The notes beneath the pieces are model-generated. The model was not told the origin of the DNA and did not search any database. It saw only the letters and a program-made list of their open reading frames with translations. 64,000 bases of DNA from CAIWHR01 sp963813415 (GTDB taxonomy: Bacteria; Pseudomonadota; Gammaproteobacteria; Burkholderiales; Casimicrobiaceae): contig CAWEYW010000016.1 of the NCBI GenBank assembly GCA_963813415.1, positions 25,888 through 89,887 of the forward strand, written 5' to 3'. A program made the position numbers and the translations under genes. This document shows positions 36,995-44,872 of this stretch, piece by piece (the first letter of the stretch is position 1; the number at the start of each line of letters is the position of its first letter).

Positions 36995-38031
36995 GCGGGC
37001 GCGGCGACGTTGGCGCGCGAGGCAATCGCGCGTGCGCACTCGGCGACGAGGTCGGGGCCGCGATAGATGAGGCCCGTGTAGATCTGCACGAGCGACGCGC
37101 CCGCCTCGATCTTCTCGCGCGCGTCCGCGCCGGACAGGATGCCGCCGACGCCGATGATCGGCAGCGCGCCGTCGAGCGCACGTGCGAGACGCGCCACGAC
37201 CGCCGTCGACAAGGCAGCGAGCGGCCGTCCCGAGAGGCCGCCCGCCTCGTCGGCGAACGGCATGCCTTTCACCGCCGAGCGCGAGAGGGTGGTATTGGTC
37301 GCGATGACCGCATCGATGCGGTGACGCACGAGCAGCCGCGCGATGGCATCGATGGCCGGCTCGTCGAGATCGGGTGCGATCTTGACGGCGATCGGCGTGT
37401 ACTTGCCGTGCTGGTCCGACAAGACCGCCTGCTCGCGCTTCAGCGCCTGCAGCAGGCGGGCGAGCGGCTCCTCGGCCTGCAGATCGCGCAGCCCCTTGGT
37501 GTTGGGCGAAGACACGTTCACCGCCACGTACGACGCCCGTGCGTAGACGGAACGCAGGCACGTGAGGTAGTCATCCACCGCGCGCTCGTTGGGCGTGTCG
37601 AAGTTCTTGCCGATGTTGAGCCCGAGAACGCCGCGCCAGGATGCGCGCGAGGCGTTGTCGATGAAACGGGCCACGCCGTCGTTGTTGAACCCCATGCGGT
37701 TGATGAGCGCCTGCGCTTCGACCAGCCGGAAGAGGCGCGGCTTCGGGTTGCCGGGCTGCGCGCGGGGCGTCACGGTCCCGCATTCGATGAAGCCGAAGCC
37801 GAGCGCGGCAAGGCCATCGATGTGCTCGGCATTCTTGTCCAGACCGGCGGCCACACCGACCGCGTTCGGGAAGGTAAGCCCCATGACCGTGACCGGCGCG
37901 TGCGGCACGCGCGGCAGCATCCGCTGCGGCACGCCGAAGCGTGCGGCAACGTCGAGACTGGAGAATACGGTGCGATGTGCCTGTTCCGGATCGAGCGCGA
38001 AGAGCAGCGGCCGGAACAGCGAATAGAGCAT
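36991..38031 (-). CDS. pyrD: Dihydroorotate dehydrogenase (quinone), class 2
   Basis: PyrD oxidises dihydroorotate to orotate in pyrimidine synthesis and passes electrons to quinone at the membrane. The 346 residues have the class 2 N-terminal membrane-association helices (LYSLFRPLLFALDPEQAH) and the FMN-site VGVAAGLDKNAEHIDGL. The catalytic-Ser segment VNVSSPNTKGL and the closing IIGVGGILSGADAREKI are also present. It is convergent with the MaoC-like gene, sharing CTAG at the stops, and divergent from mltB. Confidence 0.96.
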   Translation of the reverse strand: MLYSLFRPLLFALDPEQAHRTVFSSLDVAARFGVPQRMLPRVPHAPVTVMGLTFPNAVGVAAGLDKNAEHIDGLAALGFGFIECGTVTPRAQPGNPKPRLFRLVEAQALINRMGFNNDGVARFIDNASRASWRGVLGLNIGKNFDTPNERAVDDYLTCLRSVYARASYVAVNVSSPNTKGLRDLQAEEPLARLLQALKREQAVLSDQHGKYTPIAVKIAPDLDEPAIDAIARLLVRHRIDAVIATNTTLSRSAVKGMPFADEAGGLSGRPLAALSTAVVARLARALDGALPIIGVGGILSGADAREKIEAGASLVQIYTGLIYRGPDLVAECARAIASRANVAAPA

Positions 38032-38144
38032 CGCGGGTGGAAAGTGGCACCGCAGCAGTGCGGGCAGCAGTGCAGCAGGCGCGCGTTGAAGTGTGCCGAT
38101 GATACCATTCGACGTCGCAGGATCGAGGCAACGAGGCTGGTGGA

Positions 38145-39221
38145 ATGAGCGTGTGGTGCAGGGCCGCGGTCACGCTGGCCGCAACATGGATGCTGTGGCC
38201 CGGCATCGGTGCCGCGGCGCCCGTCGGGCATCATCCGGCGAAGCACGCGGCGCCGGCTGCGCCCACGTATGCCGATCGCGCCGATGTGCGCGCGTTCATC
38301 GCCGAACTGGTGTCGGAGCAGGGCTTCGATGCGAAGGCGTTGCGCGCGATGTTCGCGGCGGCGCGCTTCCAGCCGCAGATCGTTGCGGCCATGCAGCGTC
38401 CGCTGCTCGAGCCGCCCAAGTGGTACGAGTACGCGCCGCAATTCCTGAGTCCGGCCCGCATCGACGGCGGGGTCGCGTTCTGGGACGCACACGCCGATGC
38501 GCTGGAGCGCGCCGAGCGCGTGTATGGCGTGCCGCCGGAAATCGTCGTCGCCATCATCGGCGTCGAGACGTTCTACGGGCGCAATACCGGTCGTCACCGC
38601 GTCCTCGACGCGCTGTGCACCCTCGCGTTCGATTATCCGCGCCGCGCATCGTTCTTTCGCGGCGAGCTCAAGTCGTTCCTGCTGCTGGCGCGCGACCTCG
38701 GCGTCGCGCCGCTCGCCGCCAAGGGTTCGTTCGCCGGCGCCATCGGGCTGCCGCAATTCATGCCCGGCAGCTACCGCAACTTCGCGGTCGACTTCGATGC
38801 CGACGGGCGCGCCGATCTGTGGTCGAGCGCGGACGATGCGATCGGCAGCGTCGCCAATTTCCTGGCACGGCATGACTGGGAGCGCGACCAGCCCGTCCTG
38901 CTGCATGCCGTGATCGAAGGCGACGAACGCGACGCCGTGCTCCGGCGTCTGGATGGCGGGATGAGCGAGCGGCGCAGCTTCGATGCCTGGGCGATCGACG
39001 GCGTCGTTTCGCTCGACGCACCCCCCGATCTGGCGCCGGACCCGGTGGGCCTGCTCATGCTCGAAGAAGGTAGCGGCGATGGCGGCGAGAGCTACTGGAT
39101 CGCCGCCAACAACTTCTACGTGCTCACGCGCTACAACCGCAGCCGGCTCTACGCCTCGGCGGTGTGGCACCTCGCCAACGCGATCAAGGCGCAGCGCGAC
39201 CAGGCACTTTCAGCGCCTTGA
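38145..39221 (+). CDS. mltB: Membrane-bound lytic murein transglycosylase B
   Basis: MltB cleaves peptidoglycan strands to 1,6-anhydromuramyl products. The 358 residues have a cleavable-looking signal peptide (AATWMLWPGIGAAAP) without a clear lipobox. This form may therefore be soluble periplasmic, unlike the E. coli lipoprotein. The catalytic Glu141 is in IIGVETFYGRNTGRHRV. GAIGLPQFMPGSYRNFAVDFD and a late NNFYVLTRYNRSRLYA fit family 3 transglycosylases. It is divergent from pyrD and convergent with pgi. Confidence 0.93.
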   Translation: MSVWCRAAVTLAATWMLWPGIGAAAPVGHHPAKHAAPAAPTYADRADVRAFIAELVSEQGFDAKALRAMFAAARFQPQIVAAMQRPLLEPPKWYEYAPQFLSPARIDGGVAFWDAHADALERAERVYGVPPEIVVAIIGVETFYGRNTGRHRVLDALCTLAFDYPRRASFFRGELKSFLLLARDLGVAPLAAKGSFAGAIGLPQFMPGSYRNFAVDFDADGRADLWSSADDAIGSVANFLARHDWERDQPVLLHAVIEGDERDAVLRRLDGGMSERRSFDAWAIDGVVSLDAPPDLAPDPVGLLMLEEGSGDGGESYWIAANNFYVLTRYNRSRLYASAVWHLANAIKAQRDQALSAP

Positions 39222-39237
39222 ACGGCCTTGAAGCGCG

Positions 39238-40896
39238 TCAAGTCCGGTCGCGCTGCGCTGTCCCGCGCACATGGTCGACGAGCGCTGCGGTCGACGCATC
39301 CACGCTGGTCAGCGGGGCGTTGCTCTTGATGGCCGCGACGATCGGCTTCGCGAGCGTCTTCCCGAGCTCGACGCCGAACTGGTCGAACGGATTGATCCCG
39401 AACAGCACGGCCTCGACGAACGTGCGGTGCTCGTACAGCGCCAGCAGCTGACCGAGCCGGTGCGCGTCGAGCGCCGGCAGCATGATCATCGTCGACGCCC
39501 GGTTGCCGGGACACACGCGCGCGGCGACGGCGGCGGCGAGATCCGCTTCGGCCATGCCCGCGCCCGCGAGCTCGGCGCGTACTTCTGCCGGCGTACGGCC
39601 GACCAGCAGCGCTTGCGCCTGCGCGATTGCATTGGCCACGAGCAGCGTCTGCTGATCGGCGCACGGGTGGGCGGCGCGCAGCGGTACGATGAATTCCACC
39701 GGCGCCTCGCGCGTGCCCTGGTGCAGCCACTGGAAGAATGCGTGCTGGCCATTGGTGCCGGGCTCGCCCCACAGCGCTGGTGACGTGGGACCGGCGACCG
39801 GGTGACCGTCGCGCGTTACGCGCTTGCCATTGCTTTCGAGAACGAGTTGCTGCAGGTAGGCCGGCAGGCGTGCGAGCGCCTGCGCATACGGCACGACGAC
39901 GCGGTCGCAGCGCCCGAGATGGCGTGCGTTCCAGTAGCCGACTACGCCGAGCAGCACGGGCAGGTTCTGCTCCAGCGGCGTGTTGCGAAAGTGCTCGTCC
40001 ATCGTGGCTGCGCCATCGAGGAGCTGCGCGAATCCGGTCCAGCCCAGACGCAGCGCGATCGCGAGTCCGACCGAGGACCACAGCGAGTAGCGCCCGCCGA
40101 CCCAGTCCCACAGCGGGAACACGTCATCATCGGCGATGCCGTAGCTGCGCGCCGCCGCGGTGTTGCTCGTCACGGCCACGAAGTGCCGGCCGACATCCGC
40201 GTCGGCGCCAAGCGCATCACGCAGCCAGGCGTGCGCCGCGTCGGCATTGGCGAGCGTTTCCTGCGTCGTGAAAGTCTTCGACGTCACGATGAACAGCGTG
40301 CGTGCCGGATCGCAACGCGCCAGGGTGCGTGCCAGGTGCTCGGGATCGACGTTGGAGACGAAGCTCACGTCGACGGGATCACGCGCGGGATCCGGAAAGC
40401 CCAGTGCGTCGCACACGAGCAGTGGCCCCAGATCGGAACCGCCGATGCCGATGTTCACTACATGGCGCAGCGCCTGTCCGGTCGCGCCCTTGCGCAGTCC
40501 GTCGCGCACCTGCGTTGCCATCGAGCGCATCCGCGCCTGCACGGCGCGAATGCCGGGAATCACATCGTGGCCGTCGACGCGCACCGGCGCGTCGGTGCGC
40601 TGCCGGAGGGCAGTGTGCAGCGCGCTGCGGCGTTCGGTGAGGTTGACCTTCTCGCCCGCCATGAGCGCAGCGATCCAGCCCTCCATCCCGGCGGTGCGTG
40701 CCTGCGCAAGCAGGAGGCCGAGCGTGTCGGGGCCGAGGCGCTCCTTGGACAGATCGACGAGCCAGTCGTCCCAGCGCACGGAGAGCCGGGCGAAGCGTGC
40801 CGGATCCTCGCGAAACAATTCGAGCAGCGGCCGTGCTGCCATGGCGCGCGCATGATCGGCGAGTGCCGCAGACGAGGGCGTGTGGGACAGGGACAT
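39238..40896 (-). CDS. pgi: Glucose-6-phosphate isomerase
   Basis: Pgi interconverts glucose-6-phosphate and fructose-6-phosphate. The 552 residues match the large bacterial form. Both signatures are present: VTSKTFTTQETLANA leading into the active site, and GVELGKTLAKPI with the conserved C-terminal Lys. A central Glu-His pair is in LWGEPGTNGQHAFFQWLHQG. I take the ATG at MSLSHTPSS; the frame upstream is open for another 28 codons but has no resemblance to the family. It is divergent from surE. Confidence 0.95.
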   Translation of the reverse strand: MSLSHTPSSAALADHARAMAARPLLELFREDPARFARLSVRWDDWLVDLSKERLGPDTLGLLLAQARTAGMEGWIAALMAGEKVNLTERRSALHTALRQRTDAPVRVDGHDVIPGIRAVQARMRSMATQVRDGLRKGATGQALRHVVNIGIGGSDLGPLLVCDALGFPDPARDPVDVSFVSNVDPEHLARTLARCDPARTLFIVTSKTFTTQETLANADAAHAWLRDALGADADVGRHFVAVTSNTAAARSYGIADDDVFPLWDWVGGRYSLWSSVGLAIALRLGWTGFAQLLDGAATMDEHFRNTPLEQNLPVLLGVVGYWNARHLGRCDRVVVPYAQALARLPAYLQQLVLESNGKRVTRDGHPVAGPTSPALWGEPGTNGQHAFFQWLHQGTREAPVEFIVPLRAAHPCADQQTLLVANAIAQAQALLVGRTPAEVRAELAGAGMAEADLAAAVAARVCPGNRASTMIMLPALDAHRLGQLLALYEHRTFVEAVLFGINPFDQFGVELGKTLAKPIVAAIKSNAPLTSVDASTAALVDHVRGTAQRDRT

Positions 40897-41038
40897 GGGG
40901 ATAGCCGGAGGAGCGCGAGGCGCGAGCGGCCAGCATAATGGATTGCCTCGCGCGCCGGAAGTTGCGCTTCCGCGACGCATGCCGGCCCCGATGCGTCGCG
41001 CGCAGGGTGCATGCGCGGCCGGAGCGGGTGCCGCAGTC

Positions 41039-41044
41039 TATAAT
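41039..41044 (+). promoter_or_regulatory. Perfect TATAAT -10 before surE
   Basis: TATAAT stands 36 bases before the surE ATG. The -35 region 17 bases upstream is GC-rich and unlike TTGACA. It probably drives surE-pcm and perhaps nlpD-rpoS. Confidence 0.5.
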
Positions 41045-41079
41045 CGGCAAGCGCCTGACGCACTCCAGCGCGCTTGCCG

Positions 41080-41820
41080 ATGCGCATCCTTCTCTCCAAC
41101 GACGACGGTTATTTCGCGCCCGGCCTCGAAGCGCTTGCCGGCGCACTCGCGCCGCATGCCGAGATCACCGTGGTGGCGCCGGAGCGCGATCGGAGCGGGG
41201 CGTCCAATTCGCTCACGCTCGACCGTCCGCTCACGGTTCGTCGCGCTCCGGGCGGATTCCAGTTCGTGAATGGCACGCCGACCGATTGCGTCCATCTTGC
41301 CGTCACCGGTCTGCTCGAGAACCTGCCCGACATGGTGATCTCCGGCATCAACCTCGGCGCGAACATGGGCGACGACACGATCTACTCGGGCACCGTGGCC
41401 GCGGCGACCGAAGGCTTCCTGCTCGGGATTCCTTCGATCGCGGTCTCGCTCGCCTCGAAGACGGCGAAGCACTTCGAAACCGCCGCGCATGTGGCCATCG
41501 ACCTGGTGCGGCGGCATGGCCGCGCGCCGGCGGGAGCGTGGCTGCTCAATGTCAACGTTCCCGACGTGCCGCTGTCCGCCATTCGCGGCTACCAGGTGAC
41601 GCGCCTGGGACGCCGGCACAAGGCCGAGGACGTGATCCGCGCGCAAAGCCCACGGGGTGACACGGTGTACTGGGTCGGCGCCGCCGGCGCCGCCGCGGAG
41701 GCGGGCGAAGGCACCGATTTCTACGCGGTCGAGCAGGGATACGTCTCGATCACGCCGTTGCAGATCGACCTCACCAACCGCGACCAGCTGCCCACGGTCC
41801 TGCAATGGCTCGGCACGTAG
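41080..41820 (+). CDS. surE: 5'/3'-nucleotidase SurE
   Basis: SurE is a metal-dependent survival phosphatase acting on nucleoside monophosphates and short polyphosphate. The 246-residue product begins MRILLSNDDGY, with metal-binding Asp residues, followed by APERDRSGASNSLTL and VNGTPTDCVHLA. SGINLGANMGDDTIYSGTV, the catalytic Asn-bearing loop, comes next. I take the ATG six bases after a TTG in the same frame. It heads the conserved surE-pcm-nlpD-rpoS cluster. Confidence 0.96.
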   Translation: MRILLSNDDGYFAPGLEALAGALAPHAEITVVAPERDRSGASNSLTLDRPLTVRRAPGGFQFVNGTPTDCVHLAVTGLLENLPDMVISGINLGANMGDDTIYSGTVAAATEGFLLGIPSIAVSLASKTAKHFETAAHVAIDLVRRHGRAPAGAWLLNVNVPDVPLSAIRGYQVTRLGRRHKAEDVIRAQSPRGDTVYWVGAAGAAAEAGEGTDFYAVEQGYVSITPLQIDLTNRDQLPTVLQWLGT

Positions 41821-41872
41821 CACGCTGGCGCCGAACGCGCCGTCACGACGAGAACGACTAGAAAGGACGACG

Positions 41873-42556
41873 ATGGGCACGCTCGGCGAGAAGCTGTCGG
41901 GCATCGGGATGACCTCCCCGCGCACGCGGGCGCGGATGGTCGAGCGCCTGCGCGAGCAGGGCATCCGCGACGAGGTCGTGCTCGCCGCGATGAACACCGT
42001 TCCCCGCCATATCTTCGTCGACGAGGCGCTGGCGATCCGCGCCTACGAGGACAGCCCCTTGCCGATCGGTCACGGCCAGACCATTTCACAACCCTGGGTG
42101 GTGGCGCGCATGACCGAGCTCGCGCGCAACGGCGGCAAGCTGCACCGTGTCCTGGAGATCGGCACGGGTTGCGGCTATCAGACGGCGGTGCTGGCGCACG
42201 TCGCCGACGAGGTCTACACCGTCGAGCGCATCGGCGCACTGGTCGCGAAAGCCCGTCGGCACCTGCAATCGCTCAAGCTCAGGAACGTGCGACTCAAGCA
42301 CGGCGACGGCAGCGCGGATCTCGGCGAGGACCTGCAGGTCGATGCCATCATCGTCACCGCGGGCACGGCGGTGGTGCCGGCCGCGCTGCTGCGCTATCTC
42401 CTGCCCGGTGGACGGATGGTGCTGCCGCTCGCGCAGCATGGCGAAGGCAATGAAGTCGTGCAACGCCTCACGGTCATCACGCCAAAGGAAGTCGGCTACC
42501 GTGAGCAGACTTACGATGCGGTAAGATTCGTGCCGTTGTTGCATGGTCTCGCATGA
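41873..42556 (+). CDS. pcm: Protein-L-isoaspartate O-methyltransferase
   Basis: Pcm methylates L-isoaspartyl residues in aged proteins so that they can revert. The 227 residues show TVPRHIFVDEALAIRAYEDSPLPIG, the SAM-binding VLEIGTGCGYQTAVLA, and the late VTAGTAVVPAALLRYLLPGG. GAAAGGA six bases before the ATG decides the start against a longer frame overlapping surE. Its last bases lie close to the nlpD start. Confidence 0.96.
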   Translation: MGTLGEKLSGIGMTSPRTRARMVERLREQGIRDEVVLAAMNTVPRHIFVDEALAIRAYEDSPLPIGHGQTISQPWVVARMTELARNGGKLHRVLEIGTGCGYQTAVLAHVADEVYTVERIGALVAKARRHLQSLKLRNVRLKHGDGSADLGEDLQVDAIIVTAGTAVVPAALLRYLLPGGRMVLPLAQHGEGNEVVQRLTVITPKEVGYREQTYDAVRFVPLLHGLA

Positions 42557-42575
42557 GGCCGCTGCGCACCGCACG

Positions 42576-43745
42576 ATGACTCCAGCGCACCCGTCTTTCC
42601 GCCTCCTTTCCGCGTTCCTCCGCTCTCCCACGATCGTCGCGAGTGTGCTCGCGATGATGCTCGCGGCGTGTGCCACGCGGCTGCCGGCGCCCGTGGAGGA
42701 CCGTTCGCTTCCGGCACCCGGCGTCCGCAGCGTCCCGCCTGTCGTGCAGCCGCCACGGCCCGCACCGGCGCCGGGCCCGGAGCCGGTCGATACTCGCCCG
42801 CAGACCTACACCGTCAAGCGCGGGGACACGCTCTACCTCATCGCGCTCGATCACGGCCTCGATTACCGCGAGCTCGCGGCGTGGAACAACATCGAGAACG
42901 TCAACCTGATCCGCATCGGTCAGGTGCTGCGGCTCTCCCCGCCCGGCGAGGCGGCCTCTGCAGGTACGGCTGCAACATCGCCCGGTGTCGTAACCGCCCC
43001 GCTCAAGACCGTGCCGCCGGTGGTTGCCGGCGGATCCGCTGGAGCGGTGGCCGCTGCCCCCGAATCCCGCGCAGCCGGTGCGCCAGCCACGCCGAGCGCG
43101 CCCCCGGTCGCGGTGAGCAGGAATTCGGAGACGTACAAGACGCAGCCCAAGGTCATCAAGGAGCCCTATTCGGAACGCGCGCTGCGCGACATGCAGCGTG
43201 CCGCGGCAGCGCCGACCGCTCCAGCGCCGGCGCAGCCCACGGTCCCTGCACCGGATGCGACGGCACCCGTTCTGCCGCCGCCGTCCACCACGGCGCGTGC
43301 GGAACCGAAGGGGGAAGCCAAGCCAGACGCACGCACGGAGGCGAAGCCGGCACCCGCCGCGGCCGACGACGAAGACAGGCTCGACTGGATATGGCCCGCC
43401 ACCGGCAAGCTCGTCGCCGGCTTTTCCGACACCGCGAATCTCAAGGGCATCGACATCGCGGGCAAGGCGGGGCAGCCGGTGCTCGCCAGCGCCCCGGGCA
43501 AGGTGGTGTACGCCGGCACTGGCTTGCGCGGCTACGGCAAGCTCATCATCATCAGGCACAGCAAGAATTACCTGTCCGCGTACGCGCACAACAAGGACAT
43601 CCTGGTGAAGGAAGGACAGCAGGTCACGCGCGGGCAGAAGATCGCCGAGATGGGCAACACGGACGCCGACCAGGTGAAGCTGCATTTCGAGATCCGGCGC
43701 CTCGGCAAGCCGATGGATCCGCTGAAGTACCTGCCGCCCGCATGA
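42576..43745 (+). CDS. nlpD: NlpD-type lipoprotein, LysM plus degenerate M23 domain
   Basis: NlpD activates the amidase AmiC at the division site. The 389-residue product has a lipobox LAAC (Cys32), a LysM domain around residues 78-120 (YTVKRGDTLYLIALDHG), a long Pro/Ala linker and a C-terminal M23 domain. Metal ligands of active M23 peptidases are missing. The first His is replaced in LKGIDIAG, and HxH reads KLH in QVKLHFEIR. This fits a non-catalytic activator. An alternative ATG 11 codons earlier overlaps the end of pcm. The rpoS gene follows after 46 bases, and in E. coli the main rpoS promoter lies inside nlpD. Confidence 0.92.
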   Translation: MTPAHPSFRLLSAFLRSPTIVASVLAMMLAACATRLPAPVEDRSLPAPGVRSVPPVVQPPRPAPAPGPEPVDTRPQTYTVKRGDTLYLIALDHGLDYRELAAWNNIENVNLIRIGQVLRLSPPGEAASAGTAATSPGVVTAPLKTVPPVVAGGSAGAVAAAPESRAAGAPATPSAPPVAVSRNSETYKTQPKVIKEPYSERALRDMQRAAAAPTAPAPAQPTVPAPDATAPVLPPPSTTARAEPKGEAKPDARTEAKPAPAAADDEDRLDWIWPATGKLVAGFSDTANLKGIDIAGKAGQPVLASAPGKVVYAGTGLRGYGKLIIIRHSKNYLSAYAHNKDILVKEGQQVTRGQKIAEMGNTDADQVKLHFEIRRLGKPMDPLKYLPPA

Positions 43746-43791
43746 TCGACCGCCCCCGCGGGCGGGCGCACCCGACGAGTCCCGCTCGCCG

Positions 43792-44820
43792 ATGACGCCG
43801 CACGGGCCCGACGACGAAGACCGCGCGGCTTGCCTGCCCGGATTCGAGGCGCCCGATCGATACGACGATGACAGCGCCGCATTGGCACTTGCCGGGCAGG
43901 CGCCGGATGACGCGCCGGTCGCGGATGCATGGACGCGCGAATTGCCGCTCGACGAGCCGGAGCGCGGGCTCGCCGCCGATTTCGTCAACGACATCACCCA
44001 GATCTACTTCAACGAGATCGGGCAGCACGCGCTCCTTGCCGCCGATGAAGAGCTTGCGCTGGCACGCGCCGCGCTGCAGGGTGATTTCCGGGCACGGCAG
44101 ACCATCATCGAGCGCAACCTGCGGCTCGTCGTGAGCATTGCCAAGCATTACACCGACCGCGGCCTGGCGTTGCCGGACCTCATCGAGGAAGGCAATCTAG
44201 GCTTGATCCACGCCCTGGAGAAGTTCGATCCGGAGCGCGGCTTTCGCTTCACGACCTACGCCACGTGGTGGATACGGCAATCGGTCGAGCGCGCGATCCT
44301 TTGCCAGGCCCGCACCATTCGCCTGCCGGCGCACGTGGTGAAGGAGCTCAACACCGTGCTGCGTGCGCTCCGGCACCTCGAGATGCACGGCGAGCGCGAT
44401 GGCCGCGAGCCTTCCCTCGACGATGTCGCGCATCTCATCGATCGTCCGGTCGACGACGTGCGCCGGGTGCTCGCGTACCGGGAGCACGTCACTTCGCTCG
44501 ATGCGCCGGCCGGCCGCGAGCCGGGCGCGTCCGTCGCCGAGAGCGTCGCCGATGAGGCGAATCCCGCGCCCGAGCTCCTGCTGCACAACGCCGAGATCGA
44601 ATCGCTGGTGAAGCGGTGGCTCGAGCGCCTTTCCGCGCGCCAGCGGCGCATCATCGAGCGGCGCTACGGCCTCGATGGGCAGGAGATCGCCACCCTCGAA
44701 GAGCTCGCCCGCGAAGTCGGCGTGACACGTGAGCGCGTGCGCCAGGTGCAGGCAGAAGCACTCGACGCCTTGCGCACCATGCTGAAGCGCGGCGGCGTGG
44801 AACGCGACGCGGTGCTGTAG
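43792..44820 (+). CDS. rpoS: RNA polymerase sigma factor RpoS
   Basis: RpoS directs general stress and stationary-phase transcription. The 342 residues have an acidic N-terminal extension and region 1.2 (DITQIYFNEIGQHALL). Region 2 follows with DLIEEGNLGLIHALEKFDPERGFRFTTYATWWIRQ shared among primary-type sigmas, then region 3 and region 4 with TLEELAREVGVTRERVRQVQ as the -35 recognition helix. The pcm-nlpD-rpoS order separates it from rpoD or rpoH. Confidence 0.96.
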   Translation: MTPHGPDDEDRAACLPGFEAPDRYDDDSAALALAGQAPDDAPVADAWTRELPLDEPERGLAADFVNDITQIYFNEIGQHALLAADEELALARAALQGDFRARQTIIERNLRLVVSIAKHYTDRGLALPDLIEEGNLGLIHALEKFDPERGFRFTTYATWWIRQSVERAILCQARTIRLPAHVVKELNTVLRALRHLEMHGERDGREPSLDDVAHLIDRPVDDVRRVLAYREHVTSLDAPAGREPGASVAESVADEANPAPELLLHNAEIESLVKRWLERLSARQRRIIERRYGLDGQEIATLEELAREVGVTRERVRQVQAEALDALRTMLKRGGVERDAVL

Positions 44821-44837
44821 GGCGTCGGCGTCGGTCC

Positions 44838-44855
44838 GCGGCGGCTGCCCGCCGC
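44838..44855. terminator. GC hairpin between convergent rpoS and tgpA
   Basis: GCGGCGG pairs perfectly with CCGCCGC around a four-base loop, in the 52-base gap between two convergent stop codons. There is no T tract on either side. Its position makes a bidirectional terminator likely. Confidence 0.45.
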
Positions 44856-44872
44856 GCCGCATCGATGGGCCG

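Noticed and set aside
33146..37561. A 1471-codon open frame on the minus strand
   Set aside because: It lies opposite the DUF1631, molybdopterin-domain and MaoC-like genes and runs on into the pyrD region out of frame. Its composition is the His/Arg/Asp-rich shadow typical of GC-rich coding DNA, and it has no domain.
42543..42575. Longer NlpD start at 42543
   Set aside because: It would add 11 residues before the signal peptide and overlap pcm by 14 bases. Neither start has a good ribosome binding site, so the shorter one was preferred with caution.
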